Assembly (NCBI RefSeq): GCF_904848665.1 | Contig: NZ_CAJHCQ010000003.1 | Coordinates: forward strand, 1-64,000 | Direction of reading: 5' to 3' | DNA: 64,000 nucleotides | Origin: Paraburkholderia hiiakae | GTDB taxonomy: Bacteria; Pseudomonadota; Gammaproteobacteria; Burkholderiales; Burkholderiaceae | Part shown: in pieces, positions 55,669-64,000 of the stretch | Numbering within the stretch: position 1 is the first letter of the stretch | Layout: the number at the start of each line of letters is the position of its first letter | Translations under genes and position numbers: made by a program | The notes under the pieces: generated by a model | The model's input: only the letters and a program-made list of their open reading frames with translations | Database searches by the model: none | What the model was told of the DNA's origin: nothing

Positions 55669-56445
55669 ATGAGAAAGACACTGACACGCGCAGGGATGGT
55701 CGTTGTTGTCCTGACAAATGCGGCTTGCTCCTCGCAGGTTACGACTGGCGCCAACGACTACGAAAAACTGTATAGCAGTACATGGGCGCAAGGTATTGAT
55801 CCACGCCTGGCTATTCAGGCTCCGCGCGATGCAATCTCGATTGTTGAAAGTCCGGTGTTTCGCGAGCCGGTGATGCGCGTCTCCATCAATCGATCCGACG
55901 ATTTTCATAGCGTCGCGAACGGGACACCGCGTGGGGAGATCGCATTCAACCGGATTTTCCACTTCGAGCCTGACCAGTTATACCAAATCACCTGGTCAAC
56001 TGCGACTCCAGAGAGCTACCAATTCGACTCCCGACAGCCTGAGTTATTCACACAGATATTGCAAGGACCAGAAGGTGGTCTTGGTCCGCCGCCGTTTTCC
56101 ATTCGCTTTGTGAATGAGCGCTACCAGGTAGAGATTCGAAACGCAGCCAAAGCTGCGCCGCATATATTTGTATTCGGCAATCCGTCAGCAGACAGGGGTA
56201 AGGCGATACGCTGGATCCTGCGCTATCGGCCGGATCATGCGGGAGAGAACGCTGTAACGGATCTATCGATGAACGGTGTTAGTGTCGTTCACTGCGAAGG
56301 GTGTGGGAACGCCTATGCCAACGACCGGGGAGCATACTTGAAAATGGGTGTCTATAAATGGTGGTGGCAGTCTATGTCGTCGGACGTTAGTGTTCGAACA
56401 CTTTTTTTCGGAAGCGTTGAGGTTAATCGTTTCTTGGCGAGATAG
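55669..56445 (+). CDS. Polysaccharide-lyase-like lipoprotein (heparin lyase I / PL20-type fold)
   Basis: A 258-residue secreted protein that resembles the Polysacc_lyase_2 (heparin lyase I-like) beta-jelly-roll family: PRGEIAFNRIFHFEPDQLY near residue 90, FTQILQGPEG, FSIRFVNERYQVEIRN, IRWILRYRPDHAGENAVTDL and the C-terminal RGAYLKMGVYKWWW segment. The N-terminus (MRKTLTRAGMVVVVLTNAACSS) is a lipoprotein-type signal with Cys20, though Asn at -3 is unusual. ATG 55669 is 7 nt after the GT26 stop. It may trim or degrade the locus polymer. Catalytic residues could not be confidently placed. Confidence 0.65.
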   Translation: MRKTLTRAGMVVVVLTNAACSSQVTTGANDYEKLYSSTWAQGIDPRLAIQAPRDAISIVESPVFREPVMRVSINRSDDFHSVANGTPRGEIAFNRIFHFEPDQLYQITWSTATPESYQFDSRQPELFTQILQGPEGGLGPPPFSIRFVNERYQVEIRNAAKAAPHIFVFGNPSADRGKAIRWILRYRPDHAGENAVTDLSMNGVSVVHCEGCGNAYANDRGAYLKMGVYKWWWQSMSSDVSVRTLFFGSVEVNRFLAR

Positions 56446-56486
56446 CATAATTAGAGAAAAGTTTAAAGCTTCTCTCTGAGCCTTTT

Positions 56487-56903
56487 CTAGTTCAACATGA
56501 CCGGTCGCGCCGGTATGCCAACAACCGTTGCCTGCGGTGCAACATCTGCAAGCACAACGGAGTTCGCGCCGATAACTGCGCCTCGACCGATACGGACATC
56601 GCCGAGGATGCAGGCACCAGCGCCGATTATGACGTCGTCCTCAATGATCGGAGCGCCCGGTTTGCCCCTGCCTTTACCGCCAATGACAACGTTGGGAGAG
56701 ATAATGATATTAGAGCCGAGGCGCGCATTCCTGTGAACGACGATGCCAAGGCCCTGATAACCGAATGTGACGTTCTTTCCGACCTCTACCGACGGTGGCA
56801 AGGATACCGAGAAAAGAATACGGTTCATGATCTTCAGGAGCCACGGCAAAACAGGTATTCGCAACTTAAACAGCAGATTTGCCAACCGATAGATATAGAT
56901 CAC
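56487..56903 (-). CDS. Serine acetyltransferase-like hexapeptide acyltransferase
   Basis: Small (138 residues) left-handed beta-helix acetyltransferase. Hexapeptide repeats are seen as VEVGKNVTFGYQGLGIVVHR, GSNIIISPNVVIGGKG, PIIEDDVIIGAGACILGDV and IGRGAVIGANSVVLADV. It is far shorter than CysE (about 270) and ends in VVGIPARPVMLN, so a role in O-acetylating the EPS is more likely than cysteine synthesis. It is convergent with the lyase-like gene. The start is uncertain: GTG 56903 is the only codon after an in-frame stop at 56934-56936, but it lacks an SD; ATG 56828 is the fallback. Confidence 0.78.
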   Translation of the reverse strand: MIYIYRLANLLFKLRIPVLPWLLKIMNRILFSVSLPPSVEVGKNVTFGYQGLGIVVHRNARLGSNIIISPNVVIGGKGRGKPGAPIIEDDVIIGAGACILGDVRIGRGAVIGANSVVLADVAPQATVVGIPARPVMLN

Positions 56904-56927
56904 CGTAACACCAAGGAGGGGAGGAGA

Positions 56928-57016
56928 GAGACGTTAGCGTCTCACGAGACGCGGTCGCGATTCAATAATACTGTTCCTAATTCTGCGGTCAGCAACGCGT
57001 CGTTAGCCAACGTCTC
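56928..57016. repeat. Cluster of GAGACG/CGTCTC inverted repeats
   Basis: Within 90 bp: GAGACG (56928-56933), CGTCTC (56938-56943), GAGACGC (56946-56952) and CGTCTC (57011-57016). GAGACG-TTAG-CGTCTC and GCGTCTC-AC-GAGACGC are mutually exclusive perfect hairpins sharing the middle arm. The region lies between the metallopeptidase stop and the acetyltransferase start, both on the minus strand. Confidence 0.55.
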
Positions 57017-57038
57017 GAGAAAATCTCGCAGCTCTTCC

Positions 57039-58088
57039 TTACATCTCCACCGGATGCTGCTTAAGCTGCTTCCTCGCCTCGCGAAACTCCGGAAAGATCG
57101 ATTCAACGGTCTGCCAGAACCTGGGACTATGGTTCATCTCGCGCAAATGCGCGAGTTCATGCGCCACAACATAGTCGACAACAGAGAGGGGAAAATGAAT
57201 CAACCGCCAGTTCAAGCGAATTCTCCCTTCGCTTGAACAGCTCCCCCACCGCGTGGCAGCCGAAGAAAGCGCATAGGACCGAAACGAAACCCCAAGCTTC
57301 TCGGCATATACGTCAAGCCGCTCACCAAAAACGCGCGTTGCTTCACCCTGAAGCCACCCGGTCACGCGATCTTTGATCTGTTGCGCCTCAGCATGCGGCG
57401 GCAGTGGCAACGCGAGCACGCGCGTCGCCTCATCAAACGCTAGCAACGAAGCCCCGAGCTTCACCGTAATCGGCTTGCCAAGAAAAGGCAGTTCGGCCCC
57501 ATCGCTCCAAACCACGCGCGGCAAGGCTCGCTGCTCCGTGCGCGTTTGCCACTCGGCGAGCTTCGCGAATATCCAACGCTGCTTCTCGGTGATAGCGGTC
57601 TCGATATCGGCGATCGTGACCCACCTGGGTGCAGTGATGCTAAGCCCAGTACCGTCAATCACGAATCCAATCGATTTGCGCGACGAACGCTTGAGCCGGT
57701 AATGCAGCGTGTGCGTGCCAAGCACGACAGTGCGCAGCCGCGTGCCATCCGGCGCGAGCGGTGCCTTGCCGGGCTCGCCTGGAGGTGTTCGAGTCGGTGG
57801 GAGGGAAGGGGATGGCGACGCAGGCGCCACAACAGGCGCCGGTTCAGCAAAGAGCGGCAAGTCGAGCTGCCGGTTGTCGAGTGCCGCGTTTGGGCGCGGC
57901 GCGGAGGACTTCTGCATCGTCAGGTCTGGTGCGGATGGGCGTGCGCGGCGTGGGCATTTGCCGCTTTTCGCAGGGCGTTTGCGCGGGGCTTCTGGCGCAG
58001 CGTTGCGCGGCGCGCTCAGCCGTGCGGCGAACAGCGCCAACACTCGCGCGCCAACCCTCCGCGCAACGCGAGCCAGCACTTCAAGCAT
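57039..58088 (-). CDS. YgjP/SprT-like zinc metallopeptidase (M48-type, DUF45)
   Basis: About 349 residues. The C-terminal half is the DUF45 metallopeptidase domain: LHYRLKRSSRKSIGFVIDG, SSAATRWGSCSSEGRIRLNW, and the zinc motif VVAHELAHLREMNHSPRFW near residue 310. The N-terminal 120 residues are Arg/Ala/Pro-rich and probably disordered. Start ATG 58088 is 7 nt after the acyltransferase stop; ATG 57917 (MQKSSAPRPN) is an alternative that would drop most of the tail. Substrate unknown. Confidence 0.82.
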   Translation of the reverse strand: MLEVLARVARRVGARVLALFAARLSAPRNAAPEAPRKRPAKSGKCPRRARPSAPDLTMQKSSAPRPNAALDNRQLDLPLFAEPAPVVAPASPSPSLPPTRTPPGEPGKAPLAPDGTRLRTVVLGTHTLHYRLKRSSRKSIGFVIDGTGLSITAPRWVTIADIETAITEKQRWIFAKLAEWQTRTEQRALPRVVWSDGAELPFLGKPITVKLGASLLAFDEATRVLALPLPPHAEAQQIKDRVTGWLQGEATRVFGERLDVYAEKLGVSFRSYALSSAATRWGSCSSEGRIRLNWRLIHFPLSVVDYVVAHELAHLREMNHSPRFWQTVESIFPEFREARKQLKQHPVEM

Positions 58089-58095
58089 CGGTGTC

Positions 58096-58857
58096 TCAAA
58101 TCCGCGCTGCTTTCGCCGCTGCGCCATCCGTTTCGCGATACGCCTCAGGATCGATGCGTCGCATTTCCGCTTCAATCCACTGCTCCACGCGCGTGTTCAC
58201 TTCGTCGGGCGTGAGTCCGGTCGTCTCGATCGGCTTGCCGATCGACACCGTGACTATACCCGGATATTTGATGAACGAGTTTCGGGGCCAGACGTGGCCC
58301 GCGTTGTGCGCGATCGGCACCACGGGCGCGCCCGTTTCAATGGCGAAGCGCGGGCCGCCGGTCTTGTACTTGCCCTGCTTGCCCACCGGTATGCGTGTGC
58401 CTTCGGGGAACATGATCACCCATGCGCCTTCGGCCATGCGCTGCTTGCCCTGGCGTATCACTGAGGTGAAGGCGTTCTTGCCTTCCTTGCGGTTGATGTG
58501 GACCATCTTCAGCATGCCCAGCGCCCAGCCGAAGAACGGCACGAACAGCAACTCACGCTTGAACACGTAGCACATCGGCCGCGGCATGAGCGCGGGGAAC
58601 GCCAGCGTTTCCCAGGCGGACTGGTGCTTCGAGAGCAGCACGGCCGGCCCGTTGGGCAGGTTCTCCATGCCCTCGATGCGGTAGCGAATGCCATTGAGGT
58701 AGCGCGCGACGAAGAGCGTGGAGCGGCACCAGCCCACGGCCATCCAGTAGCGCCGCGTCGCACTCATGAACGGAAACGCGATAAAGCATGCCGTTGCGTA
58801 CGGCATCGTGTAGACGATGAAGTAGATGAACAGCAGCAGGGAGCGGAGAAAGCGCAT
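58096..58857 (-). CDS. plsC: 1-acylglycerol-3-phosphate O-acyltransferase (PlsC-like)
   Basis: Makes phosphatidic acid from lysophosphatidic acid at the inner membrane. It has 253 residues. N-terminal membrane helix (SLLLFIYFIVYTMPYATACF). Motif I is KHQSAWETL, with Glu where the usual NHx4D motif has Asp. Motif III is seen as IMFPEGTR near residue 150, and VVPIAHNAG is the last acyltransferase motif. ATG 58857 is chosen; GTG 58902, which overlaps the gmhB stop, would add 15 residues. Part of glyQ-glyS-gmhB-plsC-metallopeptidase. Confidence 0.9.
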   Translation of the reverse strand: MRFLRSLLLFIYFIVYTMPYATACFIAFPFMSATRRYWMAVGWCRSTLFVARYLNGIRYRIEGMENLPNGPAVLLSKHQSAWETLAFPALMPRPMCYVFKRELLFVPFFGWALGMLKMVHINRKEGKNAFTSVIRQGKQRMAEGAWVIMFPEGTRIPVGKQGKYKTGGPRFAIETGAPVVPIAHNAGHVWPRNSFIKYPGIVTVSIGKPIETTGLTPDEVNTRVEQWIEAEMRRIDPEAYRETDGAAAKAARI

Positions 58858-58898
58858 CGGTCGAGCCGGGTTAATGTACGCGTGAACTGCCTGCGTCT

Positions 58899-59462
58899 TC
58901 ACGCAGGGGAGTTCGCGAGAAAATCGAGCGCGAAAGCGCGCAAGTTGTCGTGGATCATCGTGCCTTCAGGCAAGCCGCCGGCGGCTAGCGTTTTCTCGCC
59001 TTTGCCCGAGCGCACGAGGTGCGTGCGAAAGCCGAGCGCCGCGCCCGCTTGCAGGTCGCGCAGCGAGTCGCCCACCACCGGGGTATCGGCGGGTTCGATC
59101 TCGAAGCGTTCCGCGATCATCTTGAGCATGCCCGGCAGCGGCTTGCGGCACTCGCAATGATCCTGGGCCGTGTGCGGACAGAAGAACACGGCGTCGATGC
59201 GCCCGCCCACGGCCGCGGCCTGGCGGTGCATCTTCGTGTGCATGGCGTTGAGCGCGGCCGTGTCGAACAGTCCGCGCCCGATGCCCGACTGGTTCGACGC
59301 CACCGCGACGCGATAGCCCGCCTGGTTCAGGCGCGCGATCGCTTCGAGGCTGCCGGGAATCGCGATCCATTCGTCCGGCGACTTGATGAACGCGTCGGAG
59401 TCGACGTTGATCACGCCGTCGCGGTCGAGGATCACGAGTTTTCTGGTGGTGCTGTTCGGCAT
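58899..59462 (-). CDS. gmhB: D-glycero-beta-D-manno-heptose 1,7-bisphosphate 7-phosphatase
   Basis: HAD-family phosphatase of ADP-heptose synthesis for LPS inner core. It has 187 residues. Seen: the HAD nucleophile motif VILDRDGVINVDS (Asp13), ASNQSGIGRGLF, the zinc-binding loop CPHTAQDHCECRKPLPGML and VVGDSLRDLQAGAALGF. It sits 20 nt after glyS, before plsC, an order common in Burkholderiaceae. Confidence 0.93.
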   Translation of the reverse strand: MPNSTTRKLVILDRDGVINVDSDAFIKSPDEWIAIPGSLEAIARLNQAGYRVAVASNQSGIGRGLFDTAALNAMHTKMHRQAAAVGGRIDAVFFCPHTAQDHCECRKPLPGMLKMIAERFEIEPADTPVVGDSLRDLQAGAALGFRTHLVRSGKGEKTLAAGGLPEGTMIHDNLRAFALDFLANSPA

Positions 59463-59482
59463 GACGTCTCGCTTAGTTCAGC

Positions 59483-61582
59483 TTATGCAGCGAGGCGCGA
59501 GATATCCGCGACGCTGTTCATCTGGCGATGCAGCGCCTTGAGCAGCGCGAGGCGGTTCGCTCGCAGCGCCGGGTCTTCGGCGTTGACCATCACGTCGTTG
59601 AAGAACGTATCCACAGTTTCGCGCAGCGCCGCGAGTGCGGTGAGCGCGCCCGTGTACTCGCGCGCGGCGAGTTGCGCTTCCACGCGCGGCGCGACCTGTT
59701 CGAGCTGCGCGTAAAGCGCCTTCTCGGCGGCTTCGACGAAAAGGGCGATCTGCACGCCGGCGTCTTCCGCACCCTCGGACTTTTTGAGGATGTTGGAGAT
59801 GCGCTTGTTGGCGGCAGCGAGCGAGGCCGCTTCCGCGAGCGCTGCGAATTCGCGCACCGCGTCCAGACGCGAGACGATGTCGTCGAAGCGCGTGGGGTTC
59901 AGTGCGAGCACGGCGTCCACTTCGGTCGCCGCAAAGCCGCGTTCGCGCAGCATGCCGCGCAGGCGGTCCATGCAGAACTCGTAGATAGCCTGGGTCGATT
60001 CCGTCACCGCCTCGATGCCCGCGAATTGCGCATACGTGGCGCGCAGAAGCTCGACCAGGTCGAGCGGCAGTTGCTTCTCGACGAGAATGCGCAGCACGCC
60101 CAGCGCGTGGCGGCGCAGCGCGAACGGGTCCTTCTCGCCCGTGGGCGCGAGGCCAATGCCCCAGATGCCGACAAGCGTTTCCAGCTTGTCCGCGAGCGCG
60201 ACGATCGTGCCCGTCGTGGTAGCGGGCAGGGCGTCGCCGGAGAAGCGCGGCTGGTAGTGCTCGGAGCACGCAATCGCCACTTCTTCCGGCTCGCCGTCGT
60301 GGCGCGCGTAGTACGTGCCCATCGTGCCTTGCAGCTCGGGGAACTCGCCGACCATGTCGGTGAGCAGGTCGGCCTTCGCAAGGCGTGCGCCACGTTTCGC
60401 GAGCGCCGCATCGGCGCCGCTCAGTTCGGCGATCTGGACGGCGAGCGCTTCGAGGCGCTCCACGCGCTGCAGCGTCGAGCCGAGCTTGTTGTGATAAACC
60501 ACGTTCGCGAGCAGCGGCACACGGTCGGCCAGCGGCTTCTTCTTGTCCTGCTCGAAGAAGAACTTCGCGTCGGCCAGACGCGGGCGCACCACGCGTTCGT
60601 TGCCTTCGACGATCTCGTCGGGCGTATGCGTCGCGATGTTGGAGACGATCAGGAAGCGCGAGCGCAAGCGGCCCTGGTCGTCGGTGAGTGCGAAGTACTT
60701 CTGGTTCGTCTGCATCGTGAGGATCAGGCATTCCTGCGGCACTTGCAGGAACTCGTCCTCGAACTTGCACGCGTACACGACCGGCCATTCGACGAGCGAA
60801 TTCACTTCGTCGAGCAGCGAATCGGGCATCACGACCTTGTCGCTGCCAGCCTGTTCGATGAGTTGCGCGCGGATCGACTCACGGCGGTCGGCGTAGCTCG
60901 CGACCACGAAGCCCTTGTGCTGGAGCGTGTGCGCGTACTCGTCGGCGTGCTGGATGGCGATCAGGCCTTCGGAGAGGAAGCGGTGGCCGCGCGTGGTGTC
61001 GTCGGCGTCGACGCCGAATGCCGTGACCGGCACGATCTGCTCGCCGTGCAGCACCGTGAGGCGATGCACCGGGCGCACGAACTGCACGTTGCTGCCGTCC
61101 GGGCGCTGGTAAGTCATGACCTTCGGGATCGGCAGCTTGCCGAGCGCTTCGTCGAGCACGGCTTGCAGGCCGTCGGCGAGCGTGGCGCCCGGCGCCGAGT
61201 AGCGCAGGAAGAACGCTTCGTTCTTGCCGTCGCTTGCGCGTTCGAGGTCGCTCACGGGGAAATCGGGAAAGCCGAGCGCCGCGAGCTTCTTCGCGAGCGG
61301 CGCGGTGGGCTGGCCGCTCGCGTCGAGCGCGACCGAAACGGGCAGCACTTTTTCGCGCACCTGCTTTTCGGGCGCGACGCTGCGCACGTTCTTGATCGTG
61401 ACGGCGAGGCGCCGCGGCGTGGCGTAACGTTCGAACGAGAGATCGCCTTCGATCAGGTCGCGCGCGGCGAGGCGCTGCGCGATGCCTTCGGCGAACGCGT
61501 CGCCCAGGCGCGCGAGGGCCTTCGGCGGCAGTTCCTCGGTCAGCAGTTCGACGAGGAGAGTGGCGTGATGAGCTTGCGTCAT
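59483..61582 (-). CDS. glyS: Glycine--tRNA ligase beta subunit
   Basis: Beta chain of the alpha2beta2 glycyl-tRNA synthetase. It has 699 residues. Seen: [21 protein letters not shown] at the N-terminus, [23 protein letters not shown] near 170, [29 protein letters not shown], and the C-terminal DALR-like [22 protein letters not shown] region. It lies 16 nt after glyQ. Confidence 0.96.
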   Translation of the reverse strand: MTQAHHATLLVELLTEELPPKALARLGDAFAEGIAQRLAARDLIEGDLSFERYATPRRLAVTIKNVRSVAPEKQVREKVLPVSVALDASGQPTAPLAKKLAALGFPDFPVSDLERASDGKNEAFFLRYSAPGATLADGLQAVLDEALGKLPIPKVMTYQRPDGSNVQFVRPVHRLTVLHGEQIVPVTAFGVDADDTTRGHRFLSEGLIAIQHADEYAHTLQHKGFVVASYADRRESIRAQLIEQAGSDKVVMPDSLLDEVNSLVEWPVVYACKFEDEFLQVPQECLILTMQTNQKYFALTDDQGRLRSRFLIVSNIATHTPDEIVEGNERVVRPRLADAKFFFEQDKKKPLADRVPLLANVVYHNKLGSTLQRVERLEALAVQIAELSGADAALAKRGARLAKADLLTDMVGEFPELQGTMGTYYARHDGEPEEVAIACSEHYQPRFSGDALPATTTGTIVALADKLETLVGIWGIGLAPTGEKDPFALRRHALGVLRILVEKQLPLDLVELLRATYAQFAGIEAVTESTQAIYEFCMDRLRGMLRERGFAATEVDAVLALNPTRFDDIVSRLDAVREFAALAEAASLAAANKRISNILKKSEGAEDAGVQIALFVEAAEKALYAQLEQVAPRVEAQLAAREYTGALTALAALRETVDTFFNDVMVNAEDPALRANRLALLKALHRQMNSVADISRLAA

Positions 61583-61598
61583 TGTTCTTGAGATCCGG

Positions 61599-62606
61599 TC
61601 ATTCCTCGTCGAACTTGCGTTCGACCTTCAGCGGCGGCGCCCAGGCGGGCATCGCGGCGTCCTGTTCGTCGGTGGTGAGGCCAGGCACGCCGTGCACGGG
61701 GTTGCCGAGCATCGGGAAGCCGAGCTTCTCGCGCGAGTCGTAGTACGACTGCGCCACGCTGCGCGAAAGCGCGCGAATGCGGCCGATGTACGCTGCACGC
61801 TCCGTTACGGAGATCGCGCCGCGCGCGTCGAGCAGGTTGAACGTGTGGCCGGCCTTGAGCACGAGCTCGTAGGCGGGCAGCGCGAGCTGCAGATCGATCA
61901 TGCGCTTCGCTTCGCCTTCGTACGCGTTGAAGAACGTGAACAGCAGGTCGACGTTCGCGTGCTCGAAGTTGTAGGTCGATTGCTCGACTTCGTTTTGGTG
62001 ATAGACGTCGCCATACGTGAGGCGGCGCATTTCCGGGCCGTTCGGGCCTTGTTCTTCCCACTCGGTCCAGACGAGGTCGTAGACGTTCTCGACCTTCTGC
62101 AGATACATGGCGAGACGCTCGAGACCGTAGGTGATTTCGCCGAGAACCGGCTTGCAGTCGATGCCGCCCACCTGCTGGAAGTAGGTGAACTGCGTGACTT
62201 CCATGCCGTTGAGCCACACTTCCCAGCCGAGGCCCCAGGCGCCGAGCGTGGGGTTCTCCCAGTCGTCTTCGACGAAGCGCACGTCGTTCTGCTTCAGGTC
62301 GAAGCCGAGCGCCGCGAGCGAGCCGAGATACAGGTCGAGAATGTTCTCCGGCGCGGGCTTGAGCACCACCTGGTACTGGTAGTAGTGCTGCAAGCGGTTC
62401 GGGTTCTCGCCGTAGCGGCCGTCCTTCGGGCGGCGCGAGGGCTGCACGTAGGCCGCGCGCCACGGCTCGGGGCCGATTGCGCGCAGGAAGGTGTGGACGT
62501 GCGAGGTGCCGGCGCCGACTTCCATGTCGATCGGCTGAAGCAGTGCGCAGCCCTGCTTGTCCCAGTAAGACTGGAGCGTCAGGATGATTTGCTGAAACGT
62601 GAGCAT
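61599..62606 (-). CDS. glyQ: Glycine--tRNA ligase alpha subunit
   Basis: Catalytic class II alpha chain. It has 335 residues. Seen: [24 protein letters not shown] at the start (split across the N-terminal helix), [65 protein letters not shown] and [14 protein letters not shown]. Start ATG 62606; upstream in-frame sequence is unrelated. A TAAAAT on the minus strand (62752-62757), about 150 nt upstream, is a possible -10. Confidence 0.96.
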   Translation of the reverse strand: MLTFQQIILTLQSYWDKQGCALLQPIDMEVGAGTSHVHTFLRAIGPEPWRAAYVQPSRRPKDGRYGENPNRLQHYYQYQVVLKPAPENILDLYLGSLAALGFDLKQNDVRFVEDDWENPTLGAWGLGWEVWLNGMEVTQFTYFQQVGGIDCKPVLGEITYGLERLAMYLQKVENVYDLVWTEWEEQGPNGPEMRRLTYGDVYHQNEVEQSTYNFEHANVDLLFTFFNAYEGEAKRMIDLQLALPAYELVLKAGHTFNLLDARGAISVTERAAYIGRIRALSRSVAQSYYDSREKLGFPMLGNPVHGVPGLTTDEQDAAMPAWAPPLKVERKFDEE

Positions 62607-62844
62607 GTGTGCCTGCAGTGTCTTTCGGGCTTTCGTGAGCGGAATGTGGCGGGCCGCCCAAGCGAGCGTGCCGGCGGGGTGGCGATTCCCCGCCTTGCCC
62701 CTTCCCCCTGCGTGGCCCGGGCCGGGAAGCGGCCAGGTGCTAAAACCCTGAATTTTACCGGATTGCCGGAGCCTTGAAACCTGGACGGGGTTCCGGCGGC
62801 CGGCATCGGTGTGGTTGCGTCGTCGGCGTGACGTTGCGCGCGCG

Positions 62845-64000
62845 TTATTTTCCGTTAGCCGGCTTGCGTGCCTTCCTGCCCTTGAAGGCTGGTCCGAACG
62901 CAAAGCCGAGCGCCAGCAGCAGCAACGAAATGGCGATCACGGTGTTGTTGCCGCTCGTCACATAGGGCGTGAAGCCGCTCGTGCCTTCCACCTTCACGTC
63001 GAGCGAACCCACCGTGAACGTAGGCAGACGCGCGATCACGCGGCCTTTCGCGTCGATGGCGGCGGTCGCGCCCGTGTTGGTCGCGCGCAGCATCGGCCGG
63101 CCGGTTTCTAGCGAGCGCATACGTGCGATCTGCAGATGCTGGTCGAGCGCGATGGTGTCGCCGAACCACGCGAGGTTCGTCGAATTGATGAGGATGCCCG
63201 GCGAGGTCGGGCTCTCGCGCACCGTGCGCGCGACCTCCTCGCCGAAGATGTCCTCGTAGCAGATGTTCACGGCCACGAGCTCACCGTGCACGCGGAAGGG
63301 CGGCTGCACGGACGCCCCGCGCGCGAAGTCGCCGAGCGGGATATTCATGAGATTGACGAACCAGTGGAAGCCCCAGGGCACGAACTCGCCGAAGGGCACG
63401 AGGTGATGCTTGTCGTAGCGATAGAGGCCGTTCTGGCCCGGCGTGATGCCGAACAGGCTGTTGGTGTAGTCGATCACGCGTCCGTCGGACGTGATCGTGC
63501 CGCCCACGGCACCGAACAGGATGGCCGTGTTCGTGCCGTCGGCGAAGGCGCGGATATCGCGGCCGAACTTCTCGGGAATCTCCTGCACGAGCACCGGCAC
63601 CGCGGTTTCGGGCGTGACGACGAGATCGGCGGGCTTTTCGGTGATGAGCTTCTGGAACTCGTTGAGCGCGTCGTTCATGCCCGACTCGGAGAACTTCATC
63701 TCCTGCTTGACGTTGCCCTGCAGCAGACGCACGTTGAGCGGCGTGCCGGAGGGTTGCGTCCACGAAACGAGCGAGAGCAGCAGGCCGGCTGCGATCACGG
63801 CGACAGCGAGCAGCGCTGGCGTCGCGACCGCGCTGCGCGAGGGCGCTGCGGGCGCCTGGCGATTCACGTCTCGCACGCGCAAAACCGCCTGTGCGATGAG
63901 CGCTGCGACGAGCGCGAGCACCCAGCCCACGCCATAAACACCGACGATCGGCGCGAAACCGGCGAGCGGACCGTCCACCTGCGCGTAGCCGCTCGAAAGC
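62845..64000 (-). CDS. lnt: Apolipoprotein N-acyltransferase, 5' end outside window
   Basis: Final step of lipoprotein maturation in the inner membrane. The C-terminal 385 or so residues are present; the N-terminal membrane helices lie beyond the window edge, and the frame is open to 64000 ([20 protein letters not shown], with an internal GTG at 63978 that is not the start). The nitrilase-like domain carries the triad: Glu in [11 protein letters not shown], Lys in [15 protein letters not shown] and Cys in [11 protein letters not shown]-terminal transmembrane helix ([16 protein letters not shown]) ends with a basic tail. Confidence 0.93.
   Translation of the reverse strand, partial: LSSGYAQVDGPLAGFAPIVGVYGVGWVLALVAALIAQAVLRVRDVNRQAPAAPSRSAVATPALLAVAVIAAGLLLSLVSWTQPSGTPLNVRLLQGNVKQEMKFSESGMNDALNEFQKLITEKPADLVVTPETAVPVLVQEIPEKFGRDIRAFADGTNTAILFGAVGGTITSDGRVIDYTNSLFGITPGQNGLYRYDKHHLVPFGEFVPWGFHWFVNLMNIPLGDFARGASVQPPFRVHGELVAVNICYEDIFGEEVARTVRESPTSPGILINSTNLAWFGDTIALDQHLQIARMRSLETGRPMLRATNTGATAAIDAKGRVIARLPTFTVGSLDVKVEGTSGFTPYVTSGNNTVIAISLLLLALGFAFGPAFKGRKARKPANGK

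Noticed and set aside
59528..61591. Plus-strand frame of 687 codons
   Set aside because: Antisense to glyS, Arg/His-rich shadow.
1..64000. CRISPR arrays, tRNA/rRNA genes, insertion sequences, prophage or attachment sites
   Set aside because: No direct-repeat array, cloverleaf-like sequence, transposase, integrase or flanking duplication was recognised by eye; a tRNAscan or IS search would be the decisive check.

Overview
This is a chromosomal segment from a high-GC betaproteobacterium. Burkholderiaceae, probably Paraburkholderia/Caballeronia/Burkholderia-like, is the best guess. It rests on recognisable housekeeping blocks (ubiE-ubiJ-ubiB, fmdB-DUF502-aspS-nudB-clsB, lptD-surA-pdxA-ksgA divergent from amgK-murU, lnt-glyQ-glyS-gmhB-plsC) and on very GC-rich third positions. 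The genus is an inference. No tRNA, rRNA, CRISPR, transposase, integrase or phage gene was seen.

Layout. 1-825: 5' part of ilvA (minus, cut by the window edge). 1375-16542: one plus-strand run of metabolism, ubiquinone and housekeeping genes: a large FAD/Fe-S oxidase, a HIT protein, a DUF971 protein, ubiE, a Tim44-like membrane protein, ubiJ, ubiB, a TPMT-like methyltransferase, an FmdB zinc ribbon, a DUF502 membrane protein, aspS, nudB and clsB. 16824-23986: a fatty-acid beta-oxidation operon (TetR regulator, FadE-type dehydrogenase, FadN-type bifunctional enzyme, FadA thiolase, enoyl-CoA hydratase) with a perfect palindromic operator upstream of the regulator. 24002-25514: divergent fdhD and a nitrate-reductase-associated protein. 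25785-29372: a three-PAS GGDEF-EAL protein. 29430-32043: a YciA-like thioesterase and an Atm1-type ABC exporter. 32074-33920: murU-amgK peptidoglycan-recycling genes (minus). 34167-39910: lptD-surA-pdxA-ksgA. 39942-41430: panE and gloA.

41431-56903 is the accessory heart of the window: a Wzx/Wzy-dependent exopolysaccharide or capsule locus. An AT-rich leader of about 690 bp carries a perfect CRP/FNR-type palindrome and a second perfect palindrome. It is followed by a WcaJ-like initiating transferase, Wza, Wzb, Wzc, WecB, WecC, Wzx, a GT4, Wzy, a second GT4, a WecG/TagA-family transferase and a polysaccharide-lyase-like lipoprotein. A small hexapeptide acetyltransferase lies on the opposite strand. 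WecB, WecC and a WecG-family transferase together predict a polymer containing N-acetylmannosaminuronic acid. A terminal lyase-like protein could cut such a uronic-acid polymer. The genes from about 49.9 kb to 56.9 kb are visibly richer in A+T than their neighbours, as expected for a strain-variable glycan module.

57039-64000 returns to minus-strand core genes: a YgjP/SprT-like metallopeptidase, a PlsC-type acyltransferase, gmhB, glyS, glyQ and the C-terminal part of lnt (cut by the window edge).

Functionally the window is rich in envelope biology: LPS export and heptose synthesis, lipoprotein acylation, peptidoglycan recycling, cardiolipin and phosphatidate synthesis, and EPS.
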